A DNA stretch of 64,000 nt, taken from positions 1 to 64,000 of the forward strand of contig WGCA01000004.1 of the NCBI GenBank assembly GCA_015494065.1, written 5' to 3'. Source of the DNA: Thermodesulfobacteriaceae bacterium. Its GTDB lineage: Bacteria; Desulfobacterota; Thermodesulfobacteria; Thermodesulfobacteriales; Thermodesulfatatoraceae. Each line of letters begins with the position of its first letter. Position 1 is the stretch's first letter. This document shows positions 28,583 through 38,390 of this stretch, one piece after another. The notes beneath the pieces are model-generated. The model did no database searches. It was not told the DNA's origin and was given only the letters and a program-made list of their open reading frames with translations. The position numbers were made by a program, and so were the translations under genes.

Positions 28583-30697
28583 ATGCGGTATCGCCTTGAT
28601 TACGCCAAAGAATTGAATCCCGCCCAGTTGGAGGCGGTGCGGACCCTGTGGGGGCCGGTGTTGGTTATCGCGGGGGCCGGCTCGGGGAAGACCCGGACCC
28701 TGGTTTACCGGGTGGCCCGTTTGGTAGAGGAAGGGGTGCCTCCTGAAAGAATTCTCCTCTTGACCTTTACCCGTAAGGCTGCCAGGGAGATGCTGCGCCG
28801 GGCGGCCCTTATCCTGGACGAACAGTGTGAAAGAGTGGCTGGGGGGACTTTTCATTCCCTGGCCCATATTATGCTGCGGCAATACGGCCACCTGGTGGGG
28901 TATAGCCGTAATTTTACCGTGCTTGACCGGGGAGATGCCGAAGACGCCATTAATCTTTTGCGCACCGCTTTAGGACTTGCGGAAAAGAGACGCCGTTTCC
29001 CTCGCAAGGAGACCATTGCCGCCATCTTCAGCAAGGCTATCAACAAACGTCTCTCTTTAGAGGAAGTGGTGCGCGAAGAATACCCTCATTTTCTTGAGGA
29101 ACTGGAAGAACTGGCCAAATTGTTCGAGCATTACGTGCGTTATAAGCAGGAACACCAATTGATGGATTACGACGACTTATTGGTGAACTGGTTCCGGGTC
29201 CTTAAATCCTTCCCGGAAGTGAGGCGGGAGGTCGGCCGCCGCTTTGAATTCATCATGGTCGATGAATATCAGGACACTAACGCCCTCCAGGCGGAAATAG
29301 TCCGCCTCATGGCGGAAGAACACGGTAACGTGATGGTGGTGGGGGATGATTCCCAGTCCATTTACGCCTTCCGGGGGGCCAATTTCAAAAATATCCTGGA
29401 ATTCCCCAAATTATTTCCCCACACCAAGATCATCAAATTAGAAGAAAATTATCGTTCTACCCAGCCCATTTTGGACCTTGCCAACGCGGTCATCGAGCAC
29501 GCCCGGGAGAAATACACCAAATGTCTCTTTACCAGAAGGGAAGGGGGGCGTCTCCCCCTCCTTTATAAGGCCCGGGATGAGGCAGATCAGAGCCGTTTTG
29601 TAGCGGAACGTATCCTTGAATTAAGGGAAGAAGGGGTTCCGCTGCGGGAAATCGCCGTCTTGTTCCGTTCGGCTTACCATTCCTTTGACCTGGAGTTGGA
29701 GTTGGCCAAACGCAACCTCCCCTTTGTTAAACACGGAGGTCTCAAACTTATAGAGACCGCCCACATCAAAGACGTGGTGGCCCATTTACGTCTTTTGTTA
29801 AACCCCTTCGATATGCTGGCCTGGAACCGGGTCCTCCTCCTCATCGAAGGGGTGGGGCCCAAGACTTCGGGCAAAATTATGGATTATCTCCGCCAATCAC
29901 CAGACCCCTTGGCGGCCCTTACCGGCTTTCCAGCCAGGGCTTCCTACGCCGAAGGGCTCAGGCAATTGTCAGACCTTTTGGTTTCTTTGCGTAAGGAAGC
30001 TTCGCCTGAAGAAAAATTAAACCAACTTTACCGGTATTATGAACCCATCTTTACCCGGATTTATTACGATGATTATCCCAAACGGGCCAAGGATCTGGAG
30101 CAGCTTCTGGCCATCGCCAACAAATATGAGACCTTGGAGGATTTCCTGGCGGACCTAGCCCTTGAACCCCCGGAGGCCAGTGTGGCCGAAGTAGAGGGCT
30201 TAGAAAATGAAGACGAAAAACTGGTCCTCTCCACGGTGCATTCGGCCAAGGGCCTTGAATGGCACAGCGTTTTTGTTATCTCGTTGGCCGAAGGACGTTT
30301 CCCCTCCAGTTACGCCCTGGGGCGAGAAGAGGAAATCGAAGAAGAAAGGCGCTTATTTTACGTGGCTGTAACCAGGGCCAAAGAAAATCTCTTCTTGACT
30401 TACCCGGCCACTTATTATGCTCCGGCGGAGGGTCGCATCTTCAGCAAGCCTTCACGGTTTCTTGAAGAGGTCAAGGAAAAGATAGAAGAATGGCGGCCCC
30501 AAGACCTATCTTTTTGGGAAGAAGAGGCAGTAGAAGAACCTTCGTCCGGTTTTCGGCCCGGAGAGCTGGTGTGGCATCCGGTCTTCGGTGAAGGGAAGGT
30601 CAAGCGCATGGCCGATATTGATAAAGTCGTGGTGCAATTCGCTTCAGCCGGTGAAAAGACTCTCCATCTCAAATTTGCCCGCCTAGAACGGCTCTAA
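28583..30697 (+). CDS. UvrD/Rep/PcrA-type superfamily 1 helicase
   Basis: AGAGSGKTRTL, VDEYQDTN, GDDSQSIYAFRGA, ENYRS, STVHSAKGLEW. Confidence 0.94.
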   Translation: MRYRLDYAKELNPAQLEAVRTLWGPVLVIAGAGSGKTRTLVYRVARLVEEGVPPERILLLTFTRKAAREMLRRAALILDEQCERVAGGTFHSLAHIMLRQYGHLVGYSRNFTVLDRGDAEDAINLLRTALGLAEKRRRFPRKETIAAIFSKAINKRLSLEEVVREEYPHFLEELEELAKLFEHYVRYKQEHQLMDYDDLLVNWFRVLKSFPEVRREVGRRFEFIMVDEYQDTNALQAEIVRLMAEEHGNVMVVGDDSQSIYAFRGANFKNILEFPKLFPHTKIIKLEENYRSTQPILDLANAVIEHAREKYTKCLFTRREGGRLPLLYKARDEADQSRFVAERILELREEGVPLREIAVLFRSAYHSFDLELELAKRNLPFVKHGGLKLIETAHIKDVVAHLRLLLNPFDMLAWNRVLLLIEGVGPKTSGKIMDYLRQSPDPLAALTGFPARASYAEGLRQLSDLLVSLRKEASPEEKLNQLYRYYEPIFTRIYYDDYPKRAKDLEQLLAIANKYETLEDFLADLALEPPEASVAEVEGLENEDEKLVLSTVHSAKGLEWHSVFVISLAEGRFPSSYALGREEEIEEERRLFYVAVTRAKENLFLTYPATYYAPAEGRIFSKPSRFLEEVKEKIEEWRPQDLSFWEEEAVEEPSSGFRPGELVWHPVFGEGKVKRMADIDKVVVQFASAGEKTLHLKFARLERL

Positions 30698-30709
30698 GGC
30701 GGGCTCTCG

Positions 30710-31510
30710 TTAATCCCCTTCTTTTATTTTTTGGCCTAGTTTCTGGACCTGGCGGAAGATTTTGACAAAGCTTTCCAGGTCGCGTCTGGAGGCAATGGCT
30801 ACCAGTTCTTCTAGTTTTTCCAGATAAGCCTTTCTTATTTTTTCCCCTTCAGGGTTATCAAACTGGATCAGGGCGTAGAGAAAAGGGTCCTGATCCGCGA
30901 AACGGGAGACGATATCAAGCTGGCGCACGAAGCTGGGGGTGGCTAAACTCTTGATCTTTTCTACGTCAAAATCCGAATCCGCTATCAATTTCCCGAGGGC
31001 CAGAAGCATAAGGTGGTTTATGACCTGAACCACCGCCATAATGCGGTCATGTTCCGCCGGGGAAACTTCGATAACCTGGGCTCCTTGAGCAAGAAGGAAG
31101 TCCTTGAACCACTGAAACCACCTCTGTCCTCTAGAGGGCCAAAGGGCCACTTTTTGCCCGGAAAGCCCCGCCTCTCCCGGGCCAAATAAGGGGTGGGCAG
31201 CCACCACCTCCGCCCTGGTATGGGAGAGCATGAGCTCGTTTTGTGTTTTTTTTAAGGAACAAAAATCTATAAGGCCCTGGCTGGACGAGAGTAACGGCCC
31301 CACTTCTTTGACTACTTCTTCAAAGACCGACATGGGTACCGAGAGAAAAATTACGTCGCACCGCCGGGCCAGGTCTGGCCCGGAAAGCGGGGTATTACGG
31401 TCAGCGATCAGGACTTCGTATCCCTCCGCCTCAAAGGCCCGTTTAAACCACCGGCCCATCCGGCCGGCCCCGCCGATTATGCCAACTAAGGGGTTAGAGA
31501 CAGGGGACAT
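30710..31510 (-). CDS. tyrA: prephenate dehydrogenase
   Basis: VGIIGGAGRMGRWFKRAFEAEG, VVAAHPLFGPG. Confidence 0.85.
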   Translation of the reverse strand: MSPVSNPLVGIIGGAGRMGRWFKRAFEAEGYEVLIADRNTPLSGPDLARRCDVIFLSVPMSVFEEVVKEVGPLLSSSQGLIDFCSLKKTQNELMLSHTRAEVVAAHPLFGPGEAGLSGQKVALWPSRGQRWFQWFKDFLLAQGAQVIEVSPAEHDRIMAVVQVINHLMLLALGKLIADSDFDVEKIKSLATPSFVRQLDIVSRFADQDPFLYALIQFDNPEGEKIRKAYLEKLEELVAIASRRDLESFVKIFRQVQKLGQKIKEGD

Positions 31511-31796
31511 TCTGTTGGGCCAAACGGGAGGCCAGGTGCCTACAGGCTTCTTTGGTCTCCAAAGGGAGCCAGCGACCGTGGCGGCTTAAAAAATACCAGC
31601 GGCCGTCCCGATAACGGGCCACCTGGGCCCCGTGGTAACGCATAAGCAATATAATCTTGCGGGTGTTAAGCTCCTGGGCGGCTACCGTGGAGACCGTGGC
31701 TTGGCTCTCAAGCTTTAACCAGAAGTTAAAGACCAGCCCGCCCACAAGAAACAAAACCAACAATAACGCCAAGACACACTTCTTACCCATCACCAA
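31494..31796 (-). CDS. hypothetical single-TM protein
   Basis: 100 aa, N-terminal hydrophobic helix; overlaps tyrA start. Confidence 0.5.
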   Translation of the reverse strand: MVMGKKCVLALLLVLFLVGGLVFNFWLKLESQATVSTVAAQELNTRKIILLMRYHGAQVARYRDGRWYFLSRHGRWLPLETKEACRHLASRLAQQNVPCL

Positions 31797-31846
31797 AACC
31801 TTAAAAACTTTTGTGGCCTTTGCAAGCTTAAATTACGCCTCAAGGA

Positions 31847-33661
31847 TCATTCCCCGTTGATATATTTGTGGGCGTAAAGGCGAACGTGGTGCCCTTCCAA
31901 AACGTGAAAGGTCTGGATCTTTTTAAGGAGGGTAGGAGAAAACTGGCCCAGAGGGAGGTAGATGACCTTTTTGCCCTGGTGGGCCGCAAACCTTTTGGCC
32001 AGGGAAGAAGGGGGCTTTTTGGCGATATAAACGATGTATTTTTCCAGGGAATAATCGATGCCTGCCAGGAGCAGGCGTTCTGGTTTGTTGCGCGCAAAAT
32101 CAAACAGAGGGTCCTCCCAGATGTCATAGACCCGCATCGGGGGATAAGTGAGCATAAAGCCGCCGTAATGACAGCGTGATATTCCCGGGCCCACCACTAC
32201 TTCACCGGCCCGGGTGGCGTAAAAGGCCATATCCGATTCCTGGTCGTGTTCTCCGTGCCAGGTAAGTTTCCAGGGGTATCTCTCACGCCCGTAAGCGTCG
32301 GGTTCATCCTCGTCAAAGATCACCACCACCGAGCCCACCTTACCCGCTACCGGCCGTTCTTCTCGGACGTAGATCCGGCCTTCATACCAATGTCTGATGG
32401 TCTCTCTGAGGTCTATGCCGTCTTTTAAAGAGGCGCAGAAGGGTTCCACCCGCCTCAAATCCTCAGCCAGGATACGCAACGCCTTTTTCATCACCTGCCG
32501 GCCAAACCCTTCTACGATGAGGTCTTCCGGCGGAAAGGAGCAGATATTCGTCCCCTTCCAGGCCTTTTTCCATTCACCTGGTCTTTTTTCTACGGGTTTT
32601 TTCTTGATGGGGATCAGTCTTTTACGCCGTAATGGTTTGGCCCTGCGGAAAAATTTTATCTTTTTGTGGGGTTTTAACAGGTCTTCCAGAGAGAGGCTGA
32701 TGGAGGCTAAATCTGGGGTTTCGGTCTGAAAGGGGTAATACGTTCCCTTTTCCCATAATTCCCAGGCAAAATCGTCGTTGGCTACCCCGCGGGCGGCGAC
32801 CAATAACTGGTAAAAGTCCGGGGCCAGCCGACCCTCAATCAGGGCGTAATTACGTACAAATTGTTTCAATATTTTTAAGGCCCTGGGAGAGATTTCGTCC
32901 CGGTTTTTTTGCTCGTAACTCTCGATCGCTTCCCGGAGGAGGAGGTCAAAGAGGGCCAGGCGGTCGAAAGAAAAGGTCGTGCCGCGTTTTTTTTCATAAA
33001 CCCCCTGAAAAAAGCCTATTTCTGACAGCACTTCCCGGCTGGAAAAGATATCGAGGTGGAAGAGGGCTACTCCTTCTCTTTTTTTGCGCGTGAAAGGTTG
33101 GGGCAGTTCCTGAGAAAGGTAGGTATTGATGGCTGAGACGTGGGCCAGGCCCCCCACAAATACCACGCGGCGGTATTTCCGGGCCAGTGCTTTTAGATGG
33201 AAGGCAATGGTCCTCTCCCGGTGTTCATCTAGAGGGTCTTTGGGATAATCGATTTTTAAGGCCTCGTTGATGTAATTTTCGTAACCGATGCGAGAGATGG
33301 CGTAAGTGTCGGGAAATTTTTCTTCCCGGCCTTGATAACCCTCAATATCGAGGTCTACAAAATAGACCTTTATCCCTAGCTCGTGGGCGGTACGGATGGC
33401 CTCAACCAGGGGTTCTACCGGCTCAATCAAGAGATAAACCTGGCTGCCGTCCTTTTCACGGTAACTCACCACAGAAAGGAGGGGCAACCTTCGAACACCG
33501 CGTAAGATCTTCTCCTGCAAGGTGGGAGGATATTCCACCGCTATCGCTTCCGGGGCCAGGGAGATAAGCCTTTCTCTTACGGTAGCCGCAAATTCAAGCC
33601 GGCCGTGGATGACAGGCAGGAAGATTATCTCACTGGTGCCAAGCTTGGCTTTGGGTAGCAT
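31847..33661 (-). CDS. uncharacterised 604-aa protein with a TraB/ChaN-like N-terminal half
   Basis: FLPVIHGRLEFAATVRERLISLAPEAIAVEYPP...VVFVGGLAHVSAIN resembles TraB/Tiki-type folds; C-terminal half unrecognised. Confidence 0.6.
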   Translation of the reverse strand: MLPKAKLGTSEIIFLPVIHGRLEFAATVRERLISLAPEAIAVEYPPTLQEKILRGVRRLPLLSVVSYREKDGSQVYLLIEPVEPLVEAIRTAHELGIKVYFVDLDIEGYQGREEKFPDTYAISRIGYENYINEALKIDYPKDPLDEHRERTIAFHLKALARKYRRVVFVGGLAHVSAINTYLSQELPQPFTRKKREGVALFHLDIFSSREVLSEIGFFQGVYEKKRGTTFSFDRLALFDLLLREAIESYEQKNRDEISPRALKILKQFVRNYALIEGRLAPDFYQLLVAARGVANDDFAWELWEKGTYYPFQTETPDLASISLSLEDLLKPHKKIKFFRRAKPLRRKRLIPIKKKPVEKRPGEWKKAWKGTNICSFPPEDLIVEGFGRQVMKKALRILAEDLRRVEPFCASLKDGIDLRETIRHWYEGRIYVREERPVAGKVGSVVVIFDEDEPDAYGRERYPWKLTWHGEHDQESDMAFYATRAGEVVVGPGISRCHYGGFMLTYPPMRVYDIWEDPLFDFARNKPERLLLAGIDYSLEKYIVYIAKKPPSSLAKRFAAHQGKKVIYLPLGQFSPTLLKKIQTFHVLEGHHVRLYAHKYINGE

Positions 33662-33666
33662 GTTTA

Positions 33667-34530
33667 TTAATTGACTGGTCTCAGGCGCGGGTTATGGTCT
33701 TCCCGTTCGGGCCAGAATATCAGGGCGGTACTTCCCAGCGTTTGGGTTATCGCTTCCTTAAGAACTTCTTTTTTGGGCCGCTTTTTATCAGGCCCTGCCA
33801 GCCTTTTCAGGGCATAACGGGCGATGTTGACCCCGTCTCTTACCGAAAAAGATTCCCCCGCCCGATGGGCCAGCTGCAAGAAGGAGACTACGTAATGGAG
33901 TACCTCTTCGTCCGCGAAAGGAAGATTGGCTTTTAAAATCTCATATTCTTCTTCGGCCTCAGGAAAATCCACGTAAATCTGGGGCTGAAGACGGGAGTGA
34001 ATGTATTCCGGCACCTCAAAAGTGGAGGCGTCTTCGTTCATAGTGACGCAAATACGGAAATCTGGGTGCGCTTTTATTTTGACGCCGGCTACGATGGATT
34101 CTACGTAACGTCGGGAATCAAGCAGCGGGGCCAGGGAGGCCCAGCTCTTTTCACTCATTCTGTTGGCTTCGTCAATAATGGCTACACCCCCTTTAATCAT
34201 GGCGGTTACGATAGGGCTTGCCATATAACGGATTCGGCCTTCGTCTGAAATCACCGGAGTCACCAGGAGGTCTTCCGGGCGGGTATCAACCGTGGCCTGG
34301 AAGATATAGACTTCTCTCCCCAGTCTCTTGGCTGCCGCGTAGGCCAGGGTGGTCTTCCCTACCCCGGGTTTGCCCACCAGGCGCGGATTAAGGGGGAGGT
34401 CGTGTTCGTCTATGATCATCCAGGCGGCCAAAATCTGTTTTATCACGTCTTCCTGGCCGACGCAGATCAGGTTTAATTCGTCAGGATGGGCCAGATAAAG
34501 GGTAACCCCGTCGATAACGGCTTTTTCCAT
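33667..34530 (-). CDS. MoxR-type AAA+ ATPase
   Basis: GKPGVGKTTLAYAAAKRLG, GGVAIIDEANRMSEKSWASLAPLLDSRRYVE. Confidence 0.85.
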   Translation of the reverse strand: MEKAVIDGVTLYLAHPDELNLICVGQEDVIKQILAAWMIIDEHDLPLNPRLVGKPGVGKTTLAYAAAKRLGREVYIFQATVDTRPEDLLVTPVISDEGRIRYMASPIVTAMIKGGVAIIDEANRMSEKSWASLAPLLDSRRYVESIVAGVKIKAHPDFRICVTMNEDASTFEVPEYIHSRLQPQIYVDFPEAEEEYEILKANLPFADEEVLHYVVSFLQLAHRAGESFSVRDGVNIARYALKRLAGPDKKRPKKEVLKEAITQTLGSTALIFWPEREDHNPRLRPVN

Positions 34531-34594
34531 AAGGGCTCCTGTGTTTAAGTTTTTTATAATTGTAACGTATAGTTGGTCCTTTGGGGATACAGAC

Positions 34595-35197
34595 GTGAAA
34601 GCGCCATTTAAAGAGATCAGTCTTCAAAAAAGTATTTTTGCCCCTGAAGAATTGCCTGTGCCTTCCTTGCCCGAAGTGGCCTTTCTGGGGCGTTCTAACG
34701 TAGGGAAATCTTCCCTCATAAATGCCTTTTTGGGACGGAAAAAGATAGCGAGAGTCTCTTCCACCCCGGGATTCACCAAGGCCCTAAATTTTTTTCGGGT
34801 AGATCACCGCTTTTTGGTAGTTGATCTCCCGGGTTACGGTTTTGCCAAGGTGCCGCCCAAACTCCGGCGCAAATGGCGCCATTTAATCGAGACTTATCTT
34901 TCCTCGCCCAGGCCGATCAAGCTTCTGGTCCTCATCTTCGATATTCGTCGGGAACCAGACGAACTAGATCTGGCCCTTATTGAGTACGTAAAAGCCTTAA
35001 AGCGTAACTTTTTAGTAGTTTTAAACAAAATAGATTGTCTGAAAAAGGCCCATTGGCCCAAGGCACAAAAAAGGTGGCAAGAGGTATTAGGGGTGGAAGA
35101 GGAAGCAATATTTCTCACTTCTTGTAAAAAGGGTTTCGGAATTGAAGGATTAAGAAGGAAGATCCTTTCCTTTGTTTTGGCCAAAGATATGACCTAA
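34595..35197 (+). CDS. engB: ribosome biogenesis GTPase EngB/YsxC
   Basis: VAFLGRSNVGKSSLINAFLGRKKIARVSSTPGFTKALNFF; likely GTG start at 34595. Confidence 0.93.
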   Translation: MKAPFKEISLQKSIFAPEELPVPSLPEVAFLGRSNVGKSSLINAFLGRKKIARVSSTPGFTKALNFFRVDHRFLVVDLPGYGFAKVPPKLRRKWRHLIETYLSSPRPIKLLVLIFDIRREPDELDLALIEYVKALKRNFLVVLNKIDCLKKAHWPKAQKRWQEVLGVEEEAIFLTSCKKGFGIEGLRRKILSFVLAKDMT

Positions 35198-35291
35198 GTT
35201 TTATATCCTCAAATTTTAAAAATCCTGCCACAAAACCGTAACAGACTCCTGTTAGTTTACCCCAAAATTTTAAGACGTTTAGGAGGTGTTT

Positions 35292-36674
35292 ATGCGCATT
35301 TTGGTAGTAGCCTTTTTGGTATTTCTTTTCTCGGGGACCGTAGCGTTTTCTTATTCTCCCGATGATCCCCTTCTCAAAGTATTGGTGCGTAAGGGAATTT
35401 TGACCCAAGAAGAGGCCCGAGAGATCGCTGCCGAGGCCAACCGGGAAAAGGCAAAGGAAGTTGAAAGGTTGAAGGAGGAGGTTGCCAGTCAGGTGGAAAG
35501 AAAAATTCCCGAGATTCCCAAAGCCCTTAAAGGGGTGAAACTTGGTACCCTTACCTACGTGGACTTTTCTTGGGGGCGGGAAAGAGACGAGGATAAAAGT
35601 GCTTTTGAAATTACTAGAGGTTATTTGAACTTCAAAAAGAAAATAAACTCCTGGCTTTCTTTCAGACTTACCCCAGATGTTCATCGGGAAAGTGGTGGCG
35701 ACCTAAACGTTCGTATCAAGTATGCCTACGCCCAGGTGAAACTTCCTGAAGTGGCCTTTCTTACTAACCTAAAAACCGAGATTGGTCAGGGCCATTTTCC
35801 CTGGCTTGATTTCCAGGAGCACATAAACCCTTACCGTTGCCAGGGAACTATGCCCCGAGAAAGGGCTGGTACCTTCAACTCTGCCGATGTAGGGATAGGG
35901 GTAATGGGCTATTTCGGGGGTACACTGCCCAAAGAATATGTCCGAGACCTTACTAAACACTATCCTCTCTATAATCATTACGTCGGGAAATATGGTTCTT
36001 TTCATTTTGGGGTCTATAACGGCGCCGGTTACCACGCCAAGGAACATAACAGCAACAAGGCCCTTGAGGGGCGTATCACCTTAAGGCCTTTTGGGGGCTT
36101 TGATTCCTACTTAAGGGGTTTACAGTTAAGTTATTTTTTTATTCGGGGCGAGGGGAATACCGAGGCCGGAGAAGTCCTCGGCTCAAAACTTACCGACCCC
36201 TCAAAAAGTGACGAATACCCTGAATATGATGTTGATCTCTTCATGCTTTCTTTTCAACACCCCTGGTTTGTGGTAACCGCTGAATATAGCACCTCTTCGG
36301 GCAATAATTCAGGTAAATGGGTGCGTCCGGACGGCCGGGCCCTTGATACGGAGCTCTGGTCCGTTTTTGGCGACCTAACCCTTCCCATCTTACAAGAGAG
36401 GCTGCACCTCTTTGCTCGCTATGACTGGTTTGACCCAGATGATGACGATGTATGGACCCGAGGCCAAGGTGATGACGAATATCAGCTCTATATGATCGGT
36501 TTGGCCTATCAGATCTATCATATGAACCTTTTTATCCTCGATGCCGAATGGACAGACTACGAGAAAAACAACGCTGGTGGCAAGTGGGGCAAGGCCGGCG
36601 GGGGACTCCCAAGACTCGGGGCCAAACCTAAAGATGATTTTCGTATCCAAGCCGTTTGGCAGGTTTCTTTTTAA
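35292..36674 (+). CDS. outer-membrane porin-like protein
   Basis: Signal peptide, short coiled coil, LTYVDFSWGRERDEDKSAFEITRGYLNFKKKINSWLSFRLTPDV, terminal aromatic F. Confidence 0.78.
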   Translation: MRILVVAFLVFLFSGTVAFSYSPDDPLLKVLVRKGILTQEEAREIAAEANREKAKEVERLKEEVASQVERKIPEIPKALKGVKLGTLTYVDFSWGRERDEDKSAFEITRGYLNFKKKINSWLSFRLTPDVHRESGGDLNVRIKYAYAQVKLPEVAFLTNLKTEIGQGHFPWLDFQEHINPYRCQGTMPRERAGTFNSADVGIGVMGYFGGTLPKEYVRDLTKHYPLYNHYVGKYGSFHFGVYNGAGYHAKEHNSNKALEGRITLRPFGGFDSYLRGLQLSYFFIRGEGNTEAGEVLGSKLTDPSKSDEYPEYDVDLFMLSFQHPWFVVTAEYSTSSGNNSGKWVRPDGRALDTELWSVFGDLTLPILQERLHLFARYDWFDPDDDDVWTRGQGDDEYQLYMIGLAYQIYHMNLFILDAEWTDYEKNNAGGKWGKAGGGLPRLGAKPKDDFRIQAVWQVSF

Positions 36675-36840
36675 AAGGCTGGGGGCCTTTGGTCCCCCTT
36701 AAACGGTCTCGACAAACCCTGAAACTGTCCAAGCCTCCTTGAACACAATTTGTGAAACGCTGTCCCGGAAAGAGATCGGTAGACTGAGTGGCTGGCTACC
36801 AAGGGGCTGGTATCGACATCCGGACAAGCTAACTAAAAGA

Positions 36841-36873
36841 AAAAGTAGGCGGGCTTTGCCCGCCTACTTTTAA
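36841..36873. terminator. bidirectional terminator
   Basis: AAAAGTAGGCGGG-CTTTG-CCCGCCTACTTTT between porin and nrfD1, which converge. Confidence 0.75.
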
Positions 36874-36890
36874 AGCTTTATGTTTGAATG

Positions 36891-38075
36891 CTAGTGTTCG
36901 TCTACGTGACCCCGAAAGATACGCTCACCCATAAAGAAGAGCATACCGCAAAGGCCGAAGCCTCCCAGCACCACGAGCCATTCATAAAGAGAGGGAGTGT
37001 AGGAATAATAATGGGGCATATCAACGATTCCGAGCCCGTGATAATGCGGCACGATCTGGCCCACTACCACCAGGTCGTATCTCATGACGAAGATCGCCAG
37101 GAGGGCCAGCCCGGAGACGATGGCCATGGCCGGGATGTTGCGGGCCTTAACCGCCAGGATCACGATAAAGGGCAGGATCAAACCGAGCCCGATCTCAAAG
37201 AACCAGAAGTTGAAGGCGTAAGGTCCGGTGAGCAGGGCCATCATGGCTTCATATTTGCCAGGGGGATGTCCCGCAAGCCCGGAGATGACTTTCCAGGTGG
37301 TGAAGAACATGACGACCGCGAGCAAGAGGGCGTAAACCTTACCCGTTACCTGGAGGGCCTTTTCCATTTTGGCGTCCATCTGCCAGCCATTTACCTTGTA
37401 GGCCAGCCAAGTAAAGAAGATGATGGCGGCGCCCCCGCTCATCATGGCAGAAGCGATGAAGTAAATGGGCATATAAGGTCCATGCCAGAACTCGCGGCTA
37501 TTAAGTAGCCCAAAGACGGCACCCAAGTTACTGTGGGCCGCCACACCGGCGATTACTCCAAAGAGCCCGGCCAAACCTGCCTTTTTGTGTTGACCAAGCT
37601 TGAGCAGGGCAAACTCTACCAGCATGAAAAAGAGGTACGCACCGTAGAGGGTCCCCATCCACCAAATGTTAGAAGTGGGGTTTGCGGAGATGAGGTTGTA
37701 GATAGGCATGCGCCAGGGGTTTTCAAGCTCAAAACCGATTACCGCAAAACCAGCAAGAATGGTGGCGATAGCCAAAAACACACTTCTGCTCGCGATGGGC
37801 ATCATGCTCTTGACCCCGAAGACGTGCCCGATGGAGGAGGTGAGACAAAGCCCGGTGGAAGTTACCACAAAGAACACGTAGGTGGAAATGAGAATACCCC
37901 AAGGAACCTCCCTGGTGACCCCGTAAACATGCTCGTGGCCGGCAATAAAGGAATAAATCCCTACCGCTAAACCTACGGCAAAAAGGAGCCCAAACAGCAG
38001 AGCCAACCAGGTGTTCGTTTTACTTGGAGCTATTACTAGCTCCCGACCCAAGACTGCTTCCCTAACCTCTGCCAT
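36891..38075 (-). CDS. NrfD/PsrC-family polytopic membrane subunit (NrfD1)
   Basis: VFFVVTSTGLCLTSSIGHVFGVKSMMPIASRSVFLAIATILAGFAVIGFELENPWRM; about 10 TM. Confidence 0.88.
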   Translation of the reverse strand: MAEVREAVLGRELVIAPSKTNTWLALLFGLLFAVGLAVGIYSFIAGHEHVYGVTREVPWGILISTYVFFVVTSTGLCLTSSIGHVFGVKSMMPIASRSVFLAIATILAGFAVIGFELENPWRMPIYNLISANPTSNIWWMGTLYGAYLFFMLVEFALLKLGQHKKAGLAGLFGVIAGVAAHSNLGAVFGLLNSREFWHGPYMPIYFIASAMMSGGAAIIFFTWLAYKVNGWQMDAKMEKALQVTGKVYALLLAVVMFFTTWKVISGLAGHPPGKYEAMMALLTGPYAFNFWFFEIGLGLILPFIVILAVKARNIPAMAIVSGLALLAIFVMRYDLVVVGQIVPHYHGLGIVDMPHYYSYTPSLYEWLVVLGGFGLCGMLFFMGERIFRGHVDEH

Positions 38076-38309
38076 AACACCCTCCTACAAATTTTTTTGT
38101 AAAAAAAAGTGTTAAACCCATAGCACCCTTTTTGTAACACTGATTGTTTTATACATTGCCTAATTAATGTTGTCAAGATATTTGTAACTATTGGTTAACC
38201 TATTAGTTATCAGTTAGCTTTCTAATGTTAATTATCAATAAATAGAAGAATTTTGTGACAACACGAATTGTAACAAAATAGGAAATATTTATTGTCAACT
38301 AATAACCAA

Positions 38310-38332
38310 AATCCCCCTTAGATAGGGGGATT
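38310..38332 (-). terminator. putative terminator downstream of merR
   Basis: AATCCCCCT-N5-AGGGGGATT hairpin followed by TTTGGTTATT on minus strand. Confidence 0.5.
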
Positions 38333-38390
38333 AAGCGAGGGTGCTATGGCAGAGGCTAGGGCGCAAAATTCGCCCGGGATTAAATTGCGG

